Shown one piece after another: positions 7,707 through 16,081 of a stretch of 64,000 nucleotides of DNA. Position numbers and translations under genes: made by a program. The notes below the pieces were generated by a model that saw only the letters and a list, made by a program, of their open reading frames with translations, searched no databases and was not told the origin of the DNA. The stretch lies in contig NZ_CP060635.1 in NCBI RefSeq assembly GCF_014337215.1, positions 323,501 to 387,500 on the forward strand, written 5' to 3'. This DNA is from Wansuia hejianensis (GTDB lineage: Bacteria; Bacillota; Clostridia; Lachnospirales; Lachnospiraceae). The stretch's first letter is position 1; each line of letters begins with the position of its first letter.

Positions 7707-8981
7707 ATGAAGATTCTGATTGTTGGAAGCGGCGGAAGAGAGCATGCGATCGCCTGGAAGGTGGCGCAGAGCCCGAAGGCAGAGAAAATCTACTGCGCTC
7801 CGGGAAATGCCGGGATTGCCGGGATTGCGGAGTGTGTGAACATCGGCGCCATGGAGTTTGACAGACTGGTGTCCTTCGCCAAGGAAAACGAGATTGACCT
7901 GACAATCGTGGGCATGGATGATCCCCTGGTAGGCGGGATTGTGGACGTGTTTGAAGCAGAAGGCCTCCGCGTGTTCGGCCCACGTAAAAATGCGGCGGTC
8001 CTGGAGGGATCGAAGGCATTTTCTAAGGATCTGATGAAAAAATATAACATACCGACAGCAGCCTATGAGACTTTTGAAGAGCCTGAAGCGGCTCTTCAAT
8101 ATCTGGAGCATGCGGAATTCCCAATAGTGCTGAAGGCCGACGGCCTGGCGCTGGGCAAGGGCGTGCTGATCTGCAGCACTCTGGAAGAGGCCCGTGCAGG
8201 TGTGAAGGAAATTATGCTGGACAAGAAATTCGGCACGGCAGGCAACCAAATGGTCATCGAGGAGTTCATGACCGGCCGGGAAGTGTCTGTGCTGTCCTTT
8301 GTGGATGGGAAAATTGTGAAAACCATGGCTTCCGCCCAGGACCACAAGCGGGCAAAGGACGGAGACCAGGGCTTGAATACGGGCGGAATGGGCAATTTTT
8401 CCCCAACTCCGTTCTATACCAGGGAGGTAGATGAATTCTGCCAGAAATATATTTTCCAGCCTACAGTGGACGCGATGGCCGCGGAAGGCAGGCCCTTTAA
8501 AGGGGTCATCTTTTTCGGACTGATGCTTACAGCCAGCGGTCCGAAGGTGCTGGAGTATAATGCCAGATTCGGAGATCCTGAGGCTCAGGTTGTGCTGCCA
8601 AGGATGAAGAACGATATGATTGAAGTGATTGAGGCGTGTATTGACGGAACACTGGATCAGGTAGACCTGCAGTTCACCGATGAGGCGGCGGTCTGTGTGG
8701 TCCTGGCCAGCGACGGATATCCGGTCTCTTACGAAAAAGGCTTCCCGGTCAGAGGATTGGATCATTTCACTGGGAAAGACGGCTATTATGTGTTCCATGC
8801 GGGAACGAAGTTTAATGAAAAAGGAGAGATTGTCACCAATGGCGGCCGGGTGCTGGGGGTAACCGCGCTGGGTGAGGATTTGAAAGCTGCCAGGGCGAAT
8901 GCATACAGGGCTGTGGAACTGGTGGATTTTGATAACAAGTATTTCCGCCATGACATTGGAAAGGCAATTGACGAAGCATAA
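7707..8981 (+). CDS. purD: phosphoribosylamine-glycine ligase
   Basis: Joins phosphoribosylamine and glycine with ATP to give GAR. The 424-residue ATP-grasp enzyme starts KILIVGSGGREHAIAWK. It has the ATP-grasp lid and sensor ADGLALGKGV (about residues 143-152), the VIEEFMTGREVSVLSFVDG block (about 181-199) and the metal-binding EYNARFGDPEAQVVLPRM (about 286-303). This is the last gene of the operon; a strong bidirectional terminator follows immediately. purF, purL, purC and purH are not nearby and must be elsewhere. Confidence 0.96.
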   Translation: MKILIVGSGGREHAIAWKVAQSPKAEKIYCAPGNAGIAGIAECVNIGAMEFDRLVSFAKENEIDLTIVGMDDPLVGGIVDVFEAEGLRVFGPRKNAAVLEGSKAFSKDLMKKYNIPTAAYETFEEPEAALQYLEHAEFPIVLKADGLALGKGVLICSTLEEARAGVKEIMLDKKFGTAGNQMVIEEFMTGREVSVLSFVDGKIVKTMASAQDHKRAKDGDQGLNTGGMGNFSPTPFYTREVDEFCQKYIFQPTVDAMAAEGRPFKGVIFFGLMLTASGPKVLEYNARFGDPEAQVVLPRMKNDMIEVIEACIDGTLDQVDLQFTDEAAVCVVLASDGYPVSYEKGFPVRGLDHFTGKDGYYVFHAGTKFNEKGEIVTNGGRVLGVTALGEDLKAARANAYRAVELVDFDNKYFRHDIGKAIDEA

Positions 8982-8982
8982 G

Positions 8983-9023
8983 AAAAAGCCTGCCGGACGC
9001 AGTGTTGTGCCGGCAGGCTTTTT
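8983..9023 (+). terminator. bidirectional terminator between purD and sod
   Basis: AAAAAGCCTGCCGG at 8983-8996 pairs perfectly with CCGGCAGGCTTTTT at 9010-9023 around a 13-base loop. With A-runs and T-runs on both sides it serves purD on the plus strand and the convergent superoxide dismutase on the minus strand. Confidence 0.9.
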
Positions 9024-9026
9024 AGG

Positions 9027-9665
9027 TCACCGGCTGTTTGCCGGAAAGCAGTTGAGGTAGTTGTTGTTTGTCTGTGTCCAGTTCACCACCTGGAACCAGT
9101 CCTCTATATAATCTGCCCGTAGATTGTAATGCTTTAAGTAATAGGCGTGTTCCCAGACATCTATATTCAGCACCGGGCACAGTCCCAGCGGAAGAGGGGT
9201 ATCCTGGTTGGCGGTTGTCAGAATTTTGAGGCGTCCGGCAGCATCGACCACCAGCCAGGCATAGCCGGAACCGAAGACTGAGGCCGCGGCATCTTTCATG
9301 CTGTTTTTAAAGGATCGGAAGCTACCGAATTCCGTCTGTATGGCTTCACTCAGCATTCCGGTCGGATGCATGGGAGCAGGGTTTGACAGGTTGGAAAAAT
9401 AAAACTGATGATTATATACTCCGCCGCCGTTATTCCGGACAGGAGTCTGAATGGCATCCGGAAGGCTTGGAATATTTACGAGAAGCTCTTCCAGTGTCCA
9501 ATCCTGGAACTGAGGGTATTCAAGGAGAGCCTTATTCAGATTATCAATATAGGTTTGCAGGTGCCTGCTGTGGTGAAGCCACATGGTCTTCGCGTCAATG
9601 TAAGGTTCCAGGGCGTCATATGCATAGGGGAGAGGGCGGTTTACGAATTTGTAGTGCTCGTTCAT
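9027..9665 (-). CDS. sodA: superoxide dismutase (Fe/Mn family)
   Basis: Disproportionates superoxide to peroxide and oxygen in the cytoplasm. In the 212-residue protein, LPYAYDALEPYIDAKTM and MWLHHSRHLQTY (about residues 28-39) give the first metal histidine. NNGGGVYNHQFYF (about 78-90) gives the second, and NIDVWEHAYYL (about 168-178) the Asp and His ligands. The usual HH...HH block is HH...HL here. Fe or Mn cannot be decided by eye. It is a single gene, convergent to the purine operon and sharing its terminator. Confidence 0.93.
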   Translation of the reverse strand: MNEHYKFVNRPLPYAYDALEPYIDAKTMWLHHSRHLQTYIDNLNKALLEYPQFQDWTLEELLVNIPSLPDAIQTPVRNNGGGVYNHQFYFSNLSNPAPMHPTGMLSEAIQTEFGSFRSFKNSMKDAAASVFGSGYAWLVVDAAGRLKILTTANQDTPLPLGLCPVLNIDVWEHAYYLKHYNLRADYIEDWFQVVNWTQTNNNYLNCFPANSR

Positions 9666-9808
9666 ACGATAGCCTTGTTTTTTTTAATATATGCGGGCTG
9701 AGGGAGCGTGTGAATGGTTGTTGTGCCTGTGGAGTATGGGATTACTAAATTGGATATACCTGTGAAGGTACTGCGGTTATATAAATTTATTTTGATGGGA
9801 ATAATGAA

Positions 9809-9999
9809 CTAATCTTTATGATATTGGCTCATTAGAAAATCAATAACAGCCATTTCTATTGCGGCATCAAGAGTTTGCTTATGAACCTTTCATTCCAGGT
9901 AAGTGATATTCTTATCTGAAATTAAGTGAACGGCGACCTTGCAATATCAAGATGCCGTTCTAAATACAGGTTTAAATAGTTTTCATATACTATGAGCCA
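9809..9999 (-). pseudogene. decayed reading frame of unknown family
   Basis: Between sod and the coiled-coil gene the minus strand reads, with one frame change, ENYLNLYLERHLDIA, then VAVHLISDKNITYLE, a TGA stop, then KVHKQTLDAAIEMAVIDFLM up to a TAG at 9809. This looks like ~60 codons of a once-real protein with one frameshift and one nonsense codon (a TGG-to-TGA change would restore a plausible Trp). The family is not recognised. The rest of 9666-10050 is AT-rich and holds nothing else that can be supported. Confidence 0.4.
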
Positions 10000-10050
10000 T
10001 AGTTATCTTTCTTTGTATATAAATCTTTAAAATGAGGGCGGGGGAAACAG

Positions 10051-10701
10051 ATGAAAAAAATTATTGAGAAAATACTAAATATAAAAGTATTAGGAATTAC
10101 GGCAGCCATTCTGCTGGCAGCGACGGTTATTTTCGGAGTGTTATGGAATTCAGACAGTGCGGAGAAGCAGACTGCTATCAACGAATTGACTTCCAGGAAT
10201 TCTGAGCTGGATACACAGTTAAAGGATGCCCAGGACAGCATAGAAGCGTTAGAAGGCGAGAAATCAGAACTAGAAAAGATTAATAAGAAGCAGTCGGCAC
10301 AGATTGAAGAATTGTCGGATAGTGTCGAGGAATATGAAGGCAGGATCAGTGAATACGTCGATCAGAGTGAGACGATAGAGGAGCAGTTGCGTGCTATTGA
10401 AGAATTAAATGGCAAGCTGTCTACACTCCAACAGCAATACGATACTCTCACCGCAGAACACCAGGGTTGTCAAAAGACAATTGAAAGTTTAAATACTCAG
10501 CTTCAGACTGCGCGGAATAATCAGTCTAATACGCCGGCCAATAATAATATAAATGCCGGGGGCGAAACTGTATATTGGGTAACTAACGGGGAGGTCTATC
10601 ACTCAACTCCTGATTGTCCGTCATTGAGCAGATCAAAAAATATACACAGCGGGACAATTGCACAAAGTGGAAAGAGCCGTCCCTGCAAAAATTGTTATTG
10701 A
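10051..10701 (+). CDS. membrane-anchored coiled-coil protein with C-terminal Cys motif
   Basis: The 216-residue protein has one membrane segment (about residues 10-33, ITAAILLAATVIFGVLW) followed by ~120 residues of heptad-like coiled coil rich in E, Q, L and S. After an N/P-rich linker comes a compact tail, VYWVTNGEVYHSTPDCPSL through SRPCKNCY. That tail, with a YH...DC...L...CxxC pattern, is a small domain often found at the ends of secreted or membrane Firmicutes proteins; it resembles the metal-binding Ada-like fold, but binding is not shown. The coiled coil would lie outside the membrane. The start has GGGGGAAACAG upstream; a terminator follows. Confidence 0.75.
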   Translation: MKKIIEKILNIKVLGITAAILLAATVIFGVLWNSDSAEKQTAINELTSRNSELDTQLKDAQDSIEALEGEKSELEKINKKQSAQIEELSDSVEEYEGRISEYVDQSETIEEQLRAIEELNGKLSTLQQQYDTLTAEHQGCQKTIESLNTQLQTARNNQSNTPANNNINAGGETVYWVTNGEVYHSTPDCPSLSRSKNIHSGTIAQSGKSRPCKNCY

Positions 10702-10707
10702 ATGTAG

Positions 10708-10735
10708 AAGAGCAGGATCAGTCTTCCTGCTCTTT
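10708..10735 (+). terminator. terminator of the coiled-coil gene
   Basis: AAGAGCAGGA (10708-10717) pairs with TCCTGCTCTT (10725-10734) around a 7-base loop and runs into TTTC, seven bases after the stop codon. Confidence 0.8.
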
Positions 10736-10965
10736 CTGATGCGATATAACTGAAAAACACATGACATTCCGAATAAAACATAGCGTCCAAATTCTTTTTC
10801 GATTGGCATAGGGATAATATCGATAACATCAGAGTGTTTGCCAGGCCTGGTGATAGAAGAATGACATTAAAATATTATTGCTTTAATGGAAATACAAATA
10901 CGGAAGAGGAAGAGTAGCAAGAAAATGTTTTATTAAATGAGTTGATTACTAAGACGGTGCAAATT

Positions 10966-11014
10966 CGCAAAAACAACGAAGCCCGAAACACCATATCAGC
11001 ATAGTGCTTCGGGC
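10966..11014 (-). terminator. terminator of the tRNA unit
   Basis: On the minus strand an 11-bp stem (arms 11004-11014 and 10981-10991, one G-T pair) is followed by a T-rich tract at 10966-10980. It lies just downstream of tRNA-Met. The preceding stretch 10736-10965 is AT-rich with short coding-like scraps only; no gene can be supported there. Confidence 0.75.
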
Positions 11015-11024
11015 CGAAAAACAG

Positions 11025-11098
11025 TAGCGAGAGGGGGACTTGAACCCTCGACACCGCGGGTATGAACCGCGTGCTCTAGCCAGCTGAGCTATCTCGCC
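11025..11098 (-). tRNA. tRNA-Met (CAT), elongator type
   Basis: A 74-base cloverleaf on the minus strand: acceptor GGCGAGA pairs with TCTCGCT (one G-U), the D-arm is GCTC/GAGC, and the anticodon stem is CGCGG/CCGCG with loop TTCATAC, giving anticodon CAT. The T-loop is TTCAAGT. The T-stem contains one A-C mismatch. The 5' end lacks the initiator-type unpaired first base, so it is probably elongator Met. CCA is not encoded. Confidence 0.9.
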
Positions 11099-11120
11099 AT
11101 ATCATATGATTTCTGTTGAA

Positions 11121-11193
11121 TGGGGCCTACAGGGCTCGAACCTGTGACCCTCTGCTTGTAAGGCAGATGCTCTCCCAGCTGAGCTAAGACCCC
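11121..11193 (-). tRNA. tRNA-Val (TAC)
   Basis: A 73-base cloverleaf on the minus strand: acceptor GGGGTCT/AGGCCCC (one G-U), D-arm GCTC/GAGC, anticodon stem TCTGC/GCAGA with loop CTTACAA giving anticodon TAC (valine), and T-arm ACAGG/CCTGT with loop TTCGAGC. CCA is not encoded. It is co-transcribed with tRNA-Met 22 bases downstream. Confidence 0.93.
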
Positions 11194-11226
11194 ATTTTCA
11201 GGTTGCTTTTCACAACCCGCTTTGCT

Positions 11227-11256
11227 ATTATACAATTATAAGACAAGTTTTGTCAA
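11227..11256 (-). promoter_or_regulatory. promoter of the tRNA-Val/Met unit
   Basis: On the minus strand TTGACA (11256-11251), 18 bases, then TATAAT (11232-11227): both boxes are consensus. It lies 34 bases upstream of tRNA-Val, as expected for a strong stable-RNA promoter. Confidence 0.85.
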
Positions 11257-11288
11257 TACCTAATTTAAAAAATATGCAGGAGATTGTA

Positions 11289-11879
11289 ATGCACGATAAA
11301 TTACTGAAGAATTTTACGGATTTTATCTTTGTAAATGATCCGCCACGTGAAGCGGATATCATATTCGTGCCGGGGAACGGTTATCCGCAGATGGCTGAAA
11401 AGGCCGCCTGGCTCTGGAAAGAAGGGGTTGCCCCGGAGATTCTGCCATCGGGCAGATACAGTGTGCTGACAGGACATTTCAGCGGCGTGCTGGCGAAGGC
11501 GGAAGTGTATGGGGGTGATTATCAGACGGAGTGGGAGTTCCTGAAGGATGTGCTGGTGAAAAACGGCGTGCCTGAAACGGCGGTTCTCAGAGAAGATCAG
11601 GCAATGTACACCTATGAAAATGCAATCTATTCCCGCCAGGTGCTGGATACTCTGGGCAGGGTGGTGAAGACGGGCATTATATGCTGTAAAGAATACCATG
11701 CCAGGAGATGTCTGTTGTATTACCAGCTGTTATTCCCGGATGCAGAACTTCTCGTATGCCCCGCGGATACAGGTATCAACCGTGAGAACTGGATGGACAG
11801 CGGAGAGGGAATTGATCAGGTTCTGAGCGAAATAGAGCGGTGCGGAGGCCAATTTCATAAAATTCTCCGCAATTTATAA
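11289..11879 (+). CDS. YdcF/DUF218 family protein
   Basis: A 196-residue protein of the YdcF (DUF218) family, whose Rossmann-like fold is also seen in SanA and ElyC; members have been linked to envelope integrity or SAM binding, but a reaction is not established. DIIFVPGNGYPQMAEKAAWL (about residues 22-41) is the family's N-terminal block. TYENAIYSRQVL (about 107-118) and TGIICCKEYHARRCLLYY (about 127-144) match the rest. No membrane segment is seen, so this member is probably cytoplasmic. The ATG at 11289 follows CAGGAG with seven-base spacing; earlier starts do not. Confidence 0.8.
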   Translation: MHDKLLKNFTDFIFVNDPPREADIIFVPGNGYPQMAEKAAWLWKEGVAPEILPSGRYSVLTGHFSGVLAKAEVYGGDYQTEWEFLKDVLVKNGVPETAVLREDQAMYTYENAIYSRQVLDTLGRVVKTGIICCKEYHARRCLLYYQLLFPDAELLVCPADTGINRENWMDSGEGIDQVLSEIERCGGQFHKILRNL

Positions 11880-11967
11880 AATTTTTTGAAATAGTGGTAA
11901 AAAGGGTAATAGTATGGTATACTATAGCAAATAAGCATTTGAATACTAGAAAAGGTTGGTGGCTGAT

Positions 11968-12204
11968 ATGAATAAGATTGATGAATTGGTTGATTTAATG
12001 CGTAAGAAAGAGAAGAAAGACGCAGATAAACCAAAGAACATTCTGCTTTGGATACTGGCAATTATAGGCGCAGTAGCTGCAGTTGCCGGCATAGCATATG
12101 CGGTATATCGTTATTTTACGCCGGATTACCTGGAAGATTTTGAGGATGATTTCGAAGACGACTTTGACGACTATTTCGAGGATGAAGACGAAGAGAAGGA
12201 ATAG
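11968..12204 (+). CDS. small single-pass membrane protein with acidic tail
   Basis: The 78-residue protein has a charged N-terminus (MNKIDELVDLMRKKEKKDAD), one membrane helix (about residues 27-50, ILLWILAIIGAVAAVAGIAY) and a tail made almost wholly of Asp, Glu and aromatic residues (EDFEDDFEDDFDDYFEDEDE). The positive side faces the cytoplasm. Small proteins of this build recur in Lachnospiraceae, but no function is known. The ATG follows GGTGG at five bases. It has its own terminator. Confidence 0.65.
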   Translation: MNKIDELVDLMRKKEKKDADKPKNILLWILAIIGAVAAVAGIAYAVYRYFTPDYLEDFEDDFEDDFDDYFEDEDEEKE

Positions 12205-12236
12205 GTCTGCTTTGAAATGGGAGACAATGATTCTGG

Positions 12237-12271
12237 AGCTTCGGCACTTTTGGGTGTCGAAGCTCTTTTTC
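12237..12271 (+). terminator. terminator after the small membrane protein
   Basis: AGCTTCGGCAC (12237-12247) pairs with GTGTCGAAGCT (one G-T) and runs into CTTTTTC at about 12264-12271. Confidence 0.85.
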
Positions 12272-12329
12272 TGCGCAGAGGGGACGGGTGTTTAACGTCC
12301 TGTTGGAGACAGCGATTCTGGAGGGAAAG

Positions 12330-13718
12330 ATGAAAGCAACAATTAAGGATATGACACGGGGCAATCCGGCAAAATTGATATTTCTATTTGCAATTCCTCT
12401 GATATTGGGGAATTTGTTTCAACAGTTTTACATGTTGGTGGACACAATTGTAGTCGGACAGGGTGTTGGCGTTGACGCTCTGGCAGCCATCGGTGCGGCC
12501 GACTGGATCAACTGGATGGTGCTCGGGCTGGTTACAGGCCTCACCCAGGGCTTTTCCATATTGTTTTCCCAGTTATATGGTGCTGAGGATTACCGCGGTT
12601 TAAAAAAGGCGGTGGGTAATTCAATCAAGCTGACCGCTGGTGCGGCAGTTTTGTTCGTGGTGGTGACAGAGCTGGCGATTGATCCGGTTCTGGGGATTCT
12701 GCAGACGCCGGCGGATATCTTTGACGGCGCGGCTATCTATCTGAGAATCTTATTCGCGGGAGTTCCGATCATTTTGGCCTACAATCTGGCAGCCGCCATT
12801 CTGCGCGCATTGGGAGACAGTAAGTCGCCTCTCTACGCGATGATAGTAGCAGCCGGAGTGAATGTGGGGCTGGATCTCTTGTTTGTTATGGTATTTCACT
12901 GGGGGATTCCCGGGGCGGCGGGGGCTACAGTGATCGCACAGGGCTGTTCTTTCCTGTTTTGCCTGCTAAGAATACGGAAAATTGAGATTCTGCAGATTTC
13001 CAGAGAAGATCTGCGGCTGAAAGGGGACCTGGTATCTTCGCTGCTTCGCCTGGGGCTTCCCATCATGTTCCAGAATACGGTTATTTCGGTAGGAGGCATG
13101 GTGCTGCAGTCAGTGATTAATAAAGTGGGGGTGCTGTTTGTGGCGGGCTTTACGGCCACTAATAAGCTGTATGGGATGATGGAGATGGCGGCCATATCCT
13201 ATGGTTTTGCGGTGACTACCTATGTGGGGCAGAATCTGGGGGCAGGTAAATATGAGCGGATTAAAAAAGGAGTTTCCAGGGCAGTTCTGATGGCGCTTTT
13301 AACGGCAGTTCTGATTTCTGCCGTGATGCTGATATTTGGAAAGCCGATTCTGAGCATGTTCATATCCGCCAGCCCTGAAAAAGCGGCAGAGGTTCTCCGA
13401 GTAGCTTACTATTATCTGACTATATTATCGGTGTGCCTGCCTGTTTTGTATCTGCTGCATGCGTATCTGTGTGCGCTGAGAGGGATGGGGGATACGTTGA
13501 TTCCGCTGCTTTCTGGTTTTGTGGAATTTGGGATGCGCGTGCTGGCTGCGAAAGTGCTGCCGGCGCTTTTGGGGCAGACCGGCATCTTTTATGCGGAAGT
13601 CATGGCCTGGTCCGGGGCTGCCGTTCTGGTTGCAGTTACATATTATATCCGGATACGCAAGCTGACTGGCCGGCCCGGACTAGGGACGTCTTCCTCCGCC
13701 GGGCCGGCTGGTAAATGA
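12330..13718 (+). CDS. MATE family efflux transporter
   Basis: A 462-residue integral membrane protein of the MATE family, which exports cationic drugs or metabolites in exchange for Na+ or H+. About twelve hydrophobic segments are visible. Family features include MTRGNPAKLIFLFAIPLILGN at the N-terminus and FQQFYMLVDTIVVGQGVGVDALAAIG (the conserved VD..V.G..G segment). The second half repeats the first (LRLGLPIMFQNTVISVGGMVLQ). The ATG at 12330 follows GGAGGGAAAG; a GTG at 12288 is upstream without a ribosome site. The substrate is unknown. The rlmD gene follows after 33 bases. Confidence 0.92.
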   Translation: MKATIKDMTRGNPAKLIFLFAIPLILGNLFQQFYMLVDTIVVGQGVGVDALAAIGAADWINWMVLGLVTGLTQGFSILFSQLYGAEDYRGLKKAVGNSIKLTAGAAVLFVVVTELAIDPVLGILQTPADIFDGAAIYLRILFAGVPIILAYNLAAAILRALGDSKSPLYAMIVAAGVNVGLDLLFVMVFHWGIPGAAGATVIAQGCSFLFCLLRIRKIEILQISREDLRLKGDLVSSLLRLGLPIMFQNTVISVGGMVLQSVINKVGVLFVAGFTATNKLYGMMEMAAISYGFAVTTYVGQNLGAGKYERIKKGVSRAVLMALLTAVLISAVMLIFGKPILSMFISASPEKAAEVLRVAYYYLTILSVCLPVLYLLHAYLCALRGMGDTLIPLLSGFVEFGMRVLAAKVLPALLGQTGIFYAEVMAWSGAAVLVAVTYYIRIRKLTGRPGLGTSSSAGPAGK

Positions 13719-13751
13719 GGATGCAGCGTTGCAGAAAATGGAGATTGAAGG

Positions 13752-15143
13752 ATGAAAAAAGGCGAGATTTATGAGGGCGTTATAGATAAGGTTGTGTTTC
13801 CCAACAAAGGAATAATTTTTGTGGGTGAGGACACGGTGACGGTCAAAAATGGCATTCCGGGGCAGAGAATCCGTTTCCAGATCAATAAAAAGAGAAAAAA
13901 CAGAATGGAAGGGCGTCTGCTGGAAGTGCTGGAGAAGTCCCCGGAGGAAGTGCGCAGCCCTCTGTGTAGTATCTTTCCGGCCTGCGGAGGCTGTATGTAT
14001 CAGACGATGGATTATGAAGCACAGCTGGAGATGAAAGCGGGTCAGATCCGGGAGCTGATGGATCAGGCGATTGCCGGCGCCGGGCAGGTGGATTCTGAGG
14101 GGAAGCCGGATTACTGCTTTGAAGGCATCAAAGCCAGCCCAAAGGAATTTGAATACCGGAATAAGATGGAATATTCTTTCGGCGATGAATATAAGGGAGG
14201 TCCTCTGGCGCTGGGGCTCCATAAGAAAGGCAGCACATATGACGTGCTGACCGCTTCAGACTGTAAAATCGTCCATGAGGACCTGAACAGGATTCTCAGC
14301 TGTGTGCTGGAATATTTCAGGAGCCGGGGCGGGACCTATTATCATAAGCTGACCCATGAGGGATATCTTCGCCACTTGCTGGTGCGCCGGTCGGAGGCGA
14401 CAGGAGAGATACTGACAGCGCTGGTTACCAGCAGCCAGGAGGAATGGGATCTGGAGCTGCTGGCTGAACAGATCTGCAGCCTTCCGCTGGAGGGCCGGTT
14501 AGCCGGCGTACTGCATATGATTAATGATTCATTGGCTGATGTGGTGAAGAGCAATGAGACAAGAGTGCTGTGGGGGCAGGATTATTTTTATGAAAAAATA
14601 CTGGGGCTGCAGTTCAAGGTCACGCCGTTCTCGTTTTTCCAGACGAATTCCCAAGGGGCCGAGGTGCTGTATGAGACTGCGAGAGAGATGATTGGGGACG
14701 TGGAGAACGCTACTGTGTTCGATCTCTACAGCGGGACGGGCACAATCGCGCAGATGCTCGCTCCGGTGGCAGGGCGCGTGATCGGCGTGGAGATCGTGGA
14801 GGAAGCGGTAGAGGCCGCGAAAGAAAATGCGGAATTGAACGGGCTGCACAATTGCAGCTTTTTGGCCGGGGATGTGCTGAAGGTGCTGGATGAGATACAG
14901 GAGCGGCCGGACTTTATCGTGCTGGACCCGCCGAGAGAGGGGATACATCCTAAGGCGCTGCCTAAGATCATTGAATTTGGCGTGGAACGGATGGTGTATA
15001 TATCTTGCAAGCCCACAAGTCTGGTGAGGGATCTGGAGATCATCTTGCAGAATGGGTATAGGGTGGAGCGGATGAGCTGTGTTGATATGTTTCCGGGCAC
15101 GGTACATGTTGAAACCGCCGTGTTGCTTGTGCGGAAACCTTGA
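13752..15143 (+). CDS. rlmD: 23S rRNA (uracil-C5)-methyltransferase, RumA/RlmCD type
   Basis: Methylates uridine C5 in 23S rRNA with S-adenosylmethionine. The 463-residue protein starts with a TRAM-like RNA-binding domain (about residues 1-60). A cysteine cluster, CSIFPACGGCMYQ (about 73-85), with DCK further on, would hold a 4Fe-4S cluster. The catalytic domain has SPFSFFQTNSQGAE, the SAM loop FDLYSGTGTIAQ (about 323-334), LDPPREGIHPKAL (about 391-403) and ISCKP (about 419-423) with the nucleophilic cysteine. In Firmicutes one enzyme often modifies both U747 and U1939; which sites apply here cannot be told. Confidence 0.93.
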   Translation: MKKGEIYEGVIDKVVFPNKGIIFVGEDTVTVKNGIPGQRIRFQINKKRKNRMEGRLLEVLEKSPEEVRSPLCSIFPACGGCMYQTMDYEAQLEMKAGQIRELMDQAIAGAGQVDSEGKPDYCFEGIKASPKEFEYRNKMEYSFGDEYKGGPLALGLHKKGSTYDVLTASDCKIVHEDLNRILSCVLEYFRSRGGTYYHKLTHEGYLRHLLVRRSEATGEILTALVTSSQEEWDLELLAEQICSLPLEGRLAGVLHMINDSLADVVKSNETRVLWGQDYFYEKILGLQFKVTPFSFFQTNSQGAEVLYETAREMIGDVENATVFDLYSGTGTIAQMLAPVAGRVIGVEIVEEAVEAAKENAELNGLHNCSFLAGDVLKVLDEIQERPDFIVLDPPREGIHPKALPKIIEFGVERMVYISCKPTSLVRDLEIILQNGYRVERMSCVDMFPGTVHVETAVLLVRKP

Positions 15144-15146
15144 TTC

Positions 15147-15486
15147 TAGGTGGGGTTTTACAATATCCTAATAACTACGATAAGCTGATTACCATAAGAT
15201 GGCCTCTTTATTTACATACCCTTTTCCTTTGTTTTTTGTAGAAGGGGAATTGGAAAAGGGAGATGTCACGAAAGCATGGGATAATAAGGGGGACATTAGT
15301 ATTGGCGATGGAGCAATTATCGGCATTCTTGCCGTTGTCACAAAGGATGTACCTCCATAAATTATTGTCGGTGGCATACCATCAAAGCCTTTTAGAAATC
15401 GCTTTGATGATAAAATTATTTCTTACTTATTAAGTATTCCATGGTGGAACTGGTTAAATAAAAAATCGTTCAGAATATGTAAGAGA
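15147..15486 (+). pseudogene. broken hexapeptide-repeat acetyltransferase (Vat/CatB-like)
   Basis: In the frame starting at 15193 the sequence reads HKMASLFTYPF...EKGD, then ISIGDGAIIG...AVVTKDVPP, a TAA stop at 15358-15360, then IIVGGIPSKPFRNRFDD and IPWWNWLNK. These blocks match the streptogramin/chloramphenicol acetyltransferase (Vat, CatB) family in order. The segment carrying the NDVWIG block between KGD and ISIGDG is missing, the upstream part (NYDKLI) is in another frame, and a nonsense codon splits the rest. The gene is dead. It begins the AT-rich patch after rlmD. Confidence 0.7.
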
Positions 15487-15523
15487 TGCAGTCTGGGAAT
15501 ATCAAGCGAATTAAGGAGATCAG

Positions 15524-15914
15524 ATGATGTGTACAAGATTTGTTTATAACGGGAATGATACGATTGCAGGATTTAATTTTGACATAGATCTTGCAGTTTG
15601 GACACATACCATTATAAAAGAAAAAGATAGATTTTACATTGGTGTCAAAATGCCTGATGGAGAGTATCATTCATTTCACGTAAAATAAAAACGGAAATGT
15701 TGGTACTTTGTTTTATGTGAATGGTAATGAAAACGGAAGATATATTAGGGACAGGAATAGCTGTACCATTTCAGAACTGACTGAAAGTTTTATTAAAGGT
15801 ACGGTCACACTAGATGATGCACTTAATATCATTCAAAACAACAAGGTAGTATATGCTTCAGATGCTACGATGCAAGTAGGAAAAACAATATTTAGACAGC
15901 AAGGGCCCTTTTAA
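15524..15914 (+). pseudogene. broken choloylglycine-hydrolase-family (Ntn hydrolase) gene
   Basis: A ribosome site AAGGAG precedes ATG at 15524 or 15527. The frame reads MCTRFVYNGNDTIAGFNFD, with Cys just after Met as in Ntn hydrolases of the choloylglycine/linear-amide hydrolase family. After SFHVK the frame stops at 15686-15688. Coding resumes in another frame as NKNGNVGTLFYVNGNENGRY and continues to DATMQ, after which it diverges and stops at 15914. The family is normally about 320 residues, so more than half is lost. It is a frameshifted, truncated remnant, AT-rich like its neighbours. Confidence 0.65.
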
Positions 15915-15918
15915 ATTG

Positions 15919-16081
15919 AGGAATGCAAAATCGATCCAAAGTGTATGCCAAGAAAAATCAACAGCCAATTAAGGGACAAAGGGATCGGCACAAAAGCGCA
16001 GCAGGCACTAAAACTCCAATACGAACAAAACAAGGAGCTCATCGGCTCTGTTTGTAATGGAGTATTAAAAATTATTATTTA
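15919..16081 (+). pseudogene. coding scrap of unknown origin
   Basis: About 54 codons without a start, reading EECKIDPKCMPRKINSQL to a TAA at 16079-16081, with lysine-rich, coding-like composition. No family is recognised. It overlaps the 3' end of the minus-strand MATE gene by a few bases and is probably debris from the event that broke the two genes upstream. Confidence 0.3.

Noticed and set aside
7485..8951. 488-codon minus-strand frame opposite purD
   Set aside because: It is a shadow of the purN/purD coding strand; purD has every family motif, and the antisense product resembles nothing.
10736..10965. Coding-like scraps between the coiled-coil gene and the tRNAs
   Set aside because: Only about 35 codons are open in the best frame, with no start signal or recognisable family.
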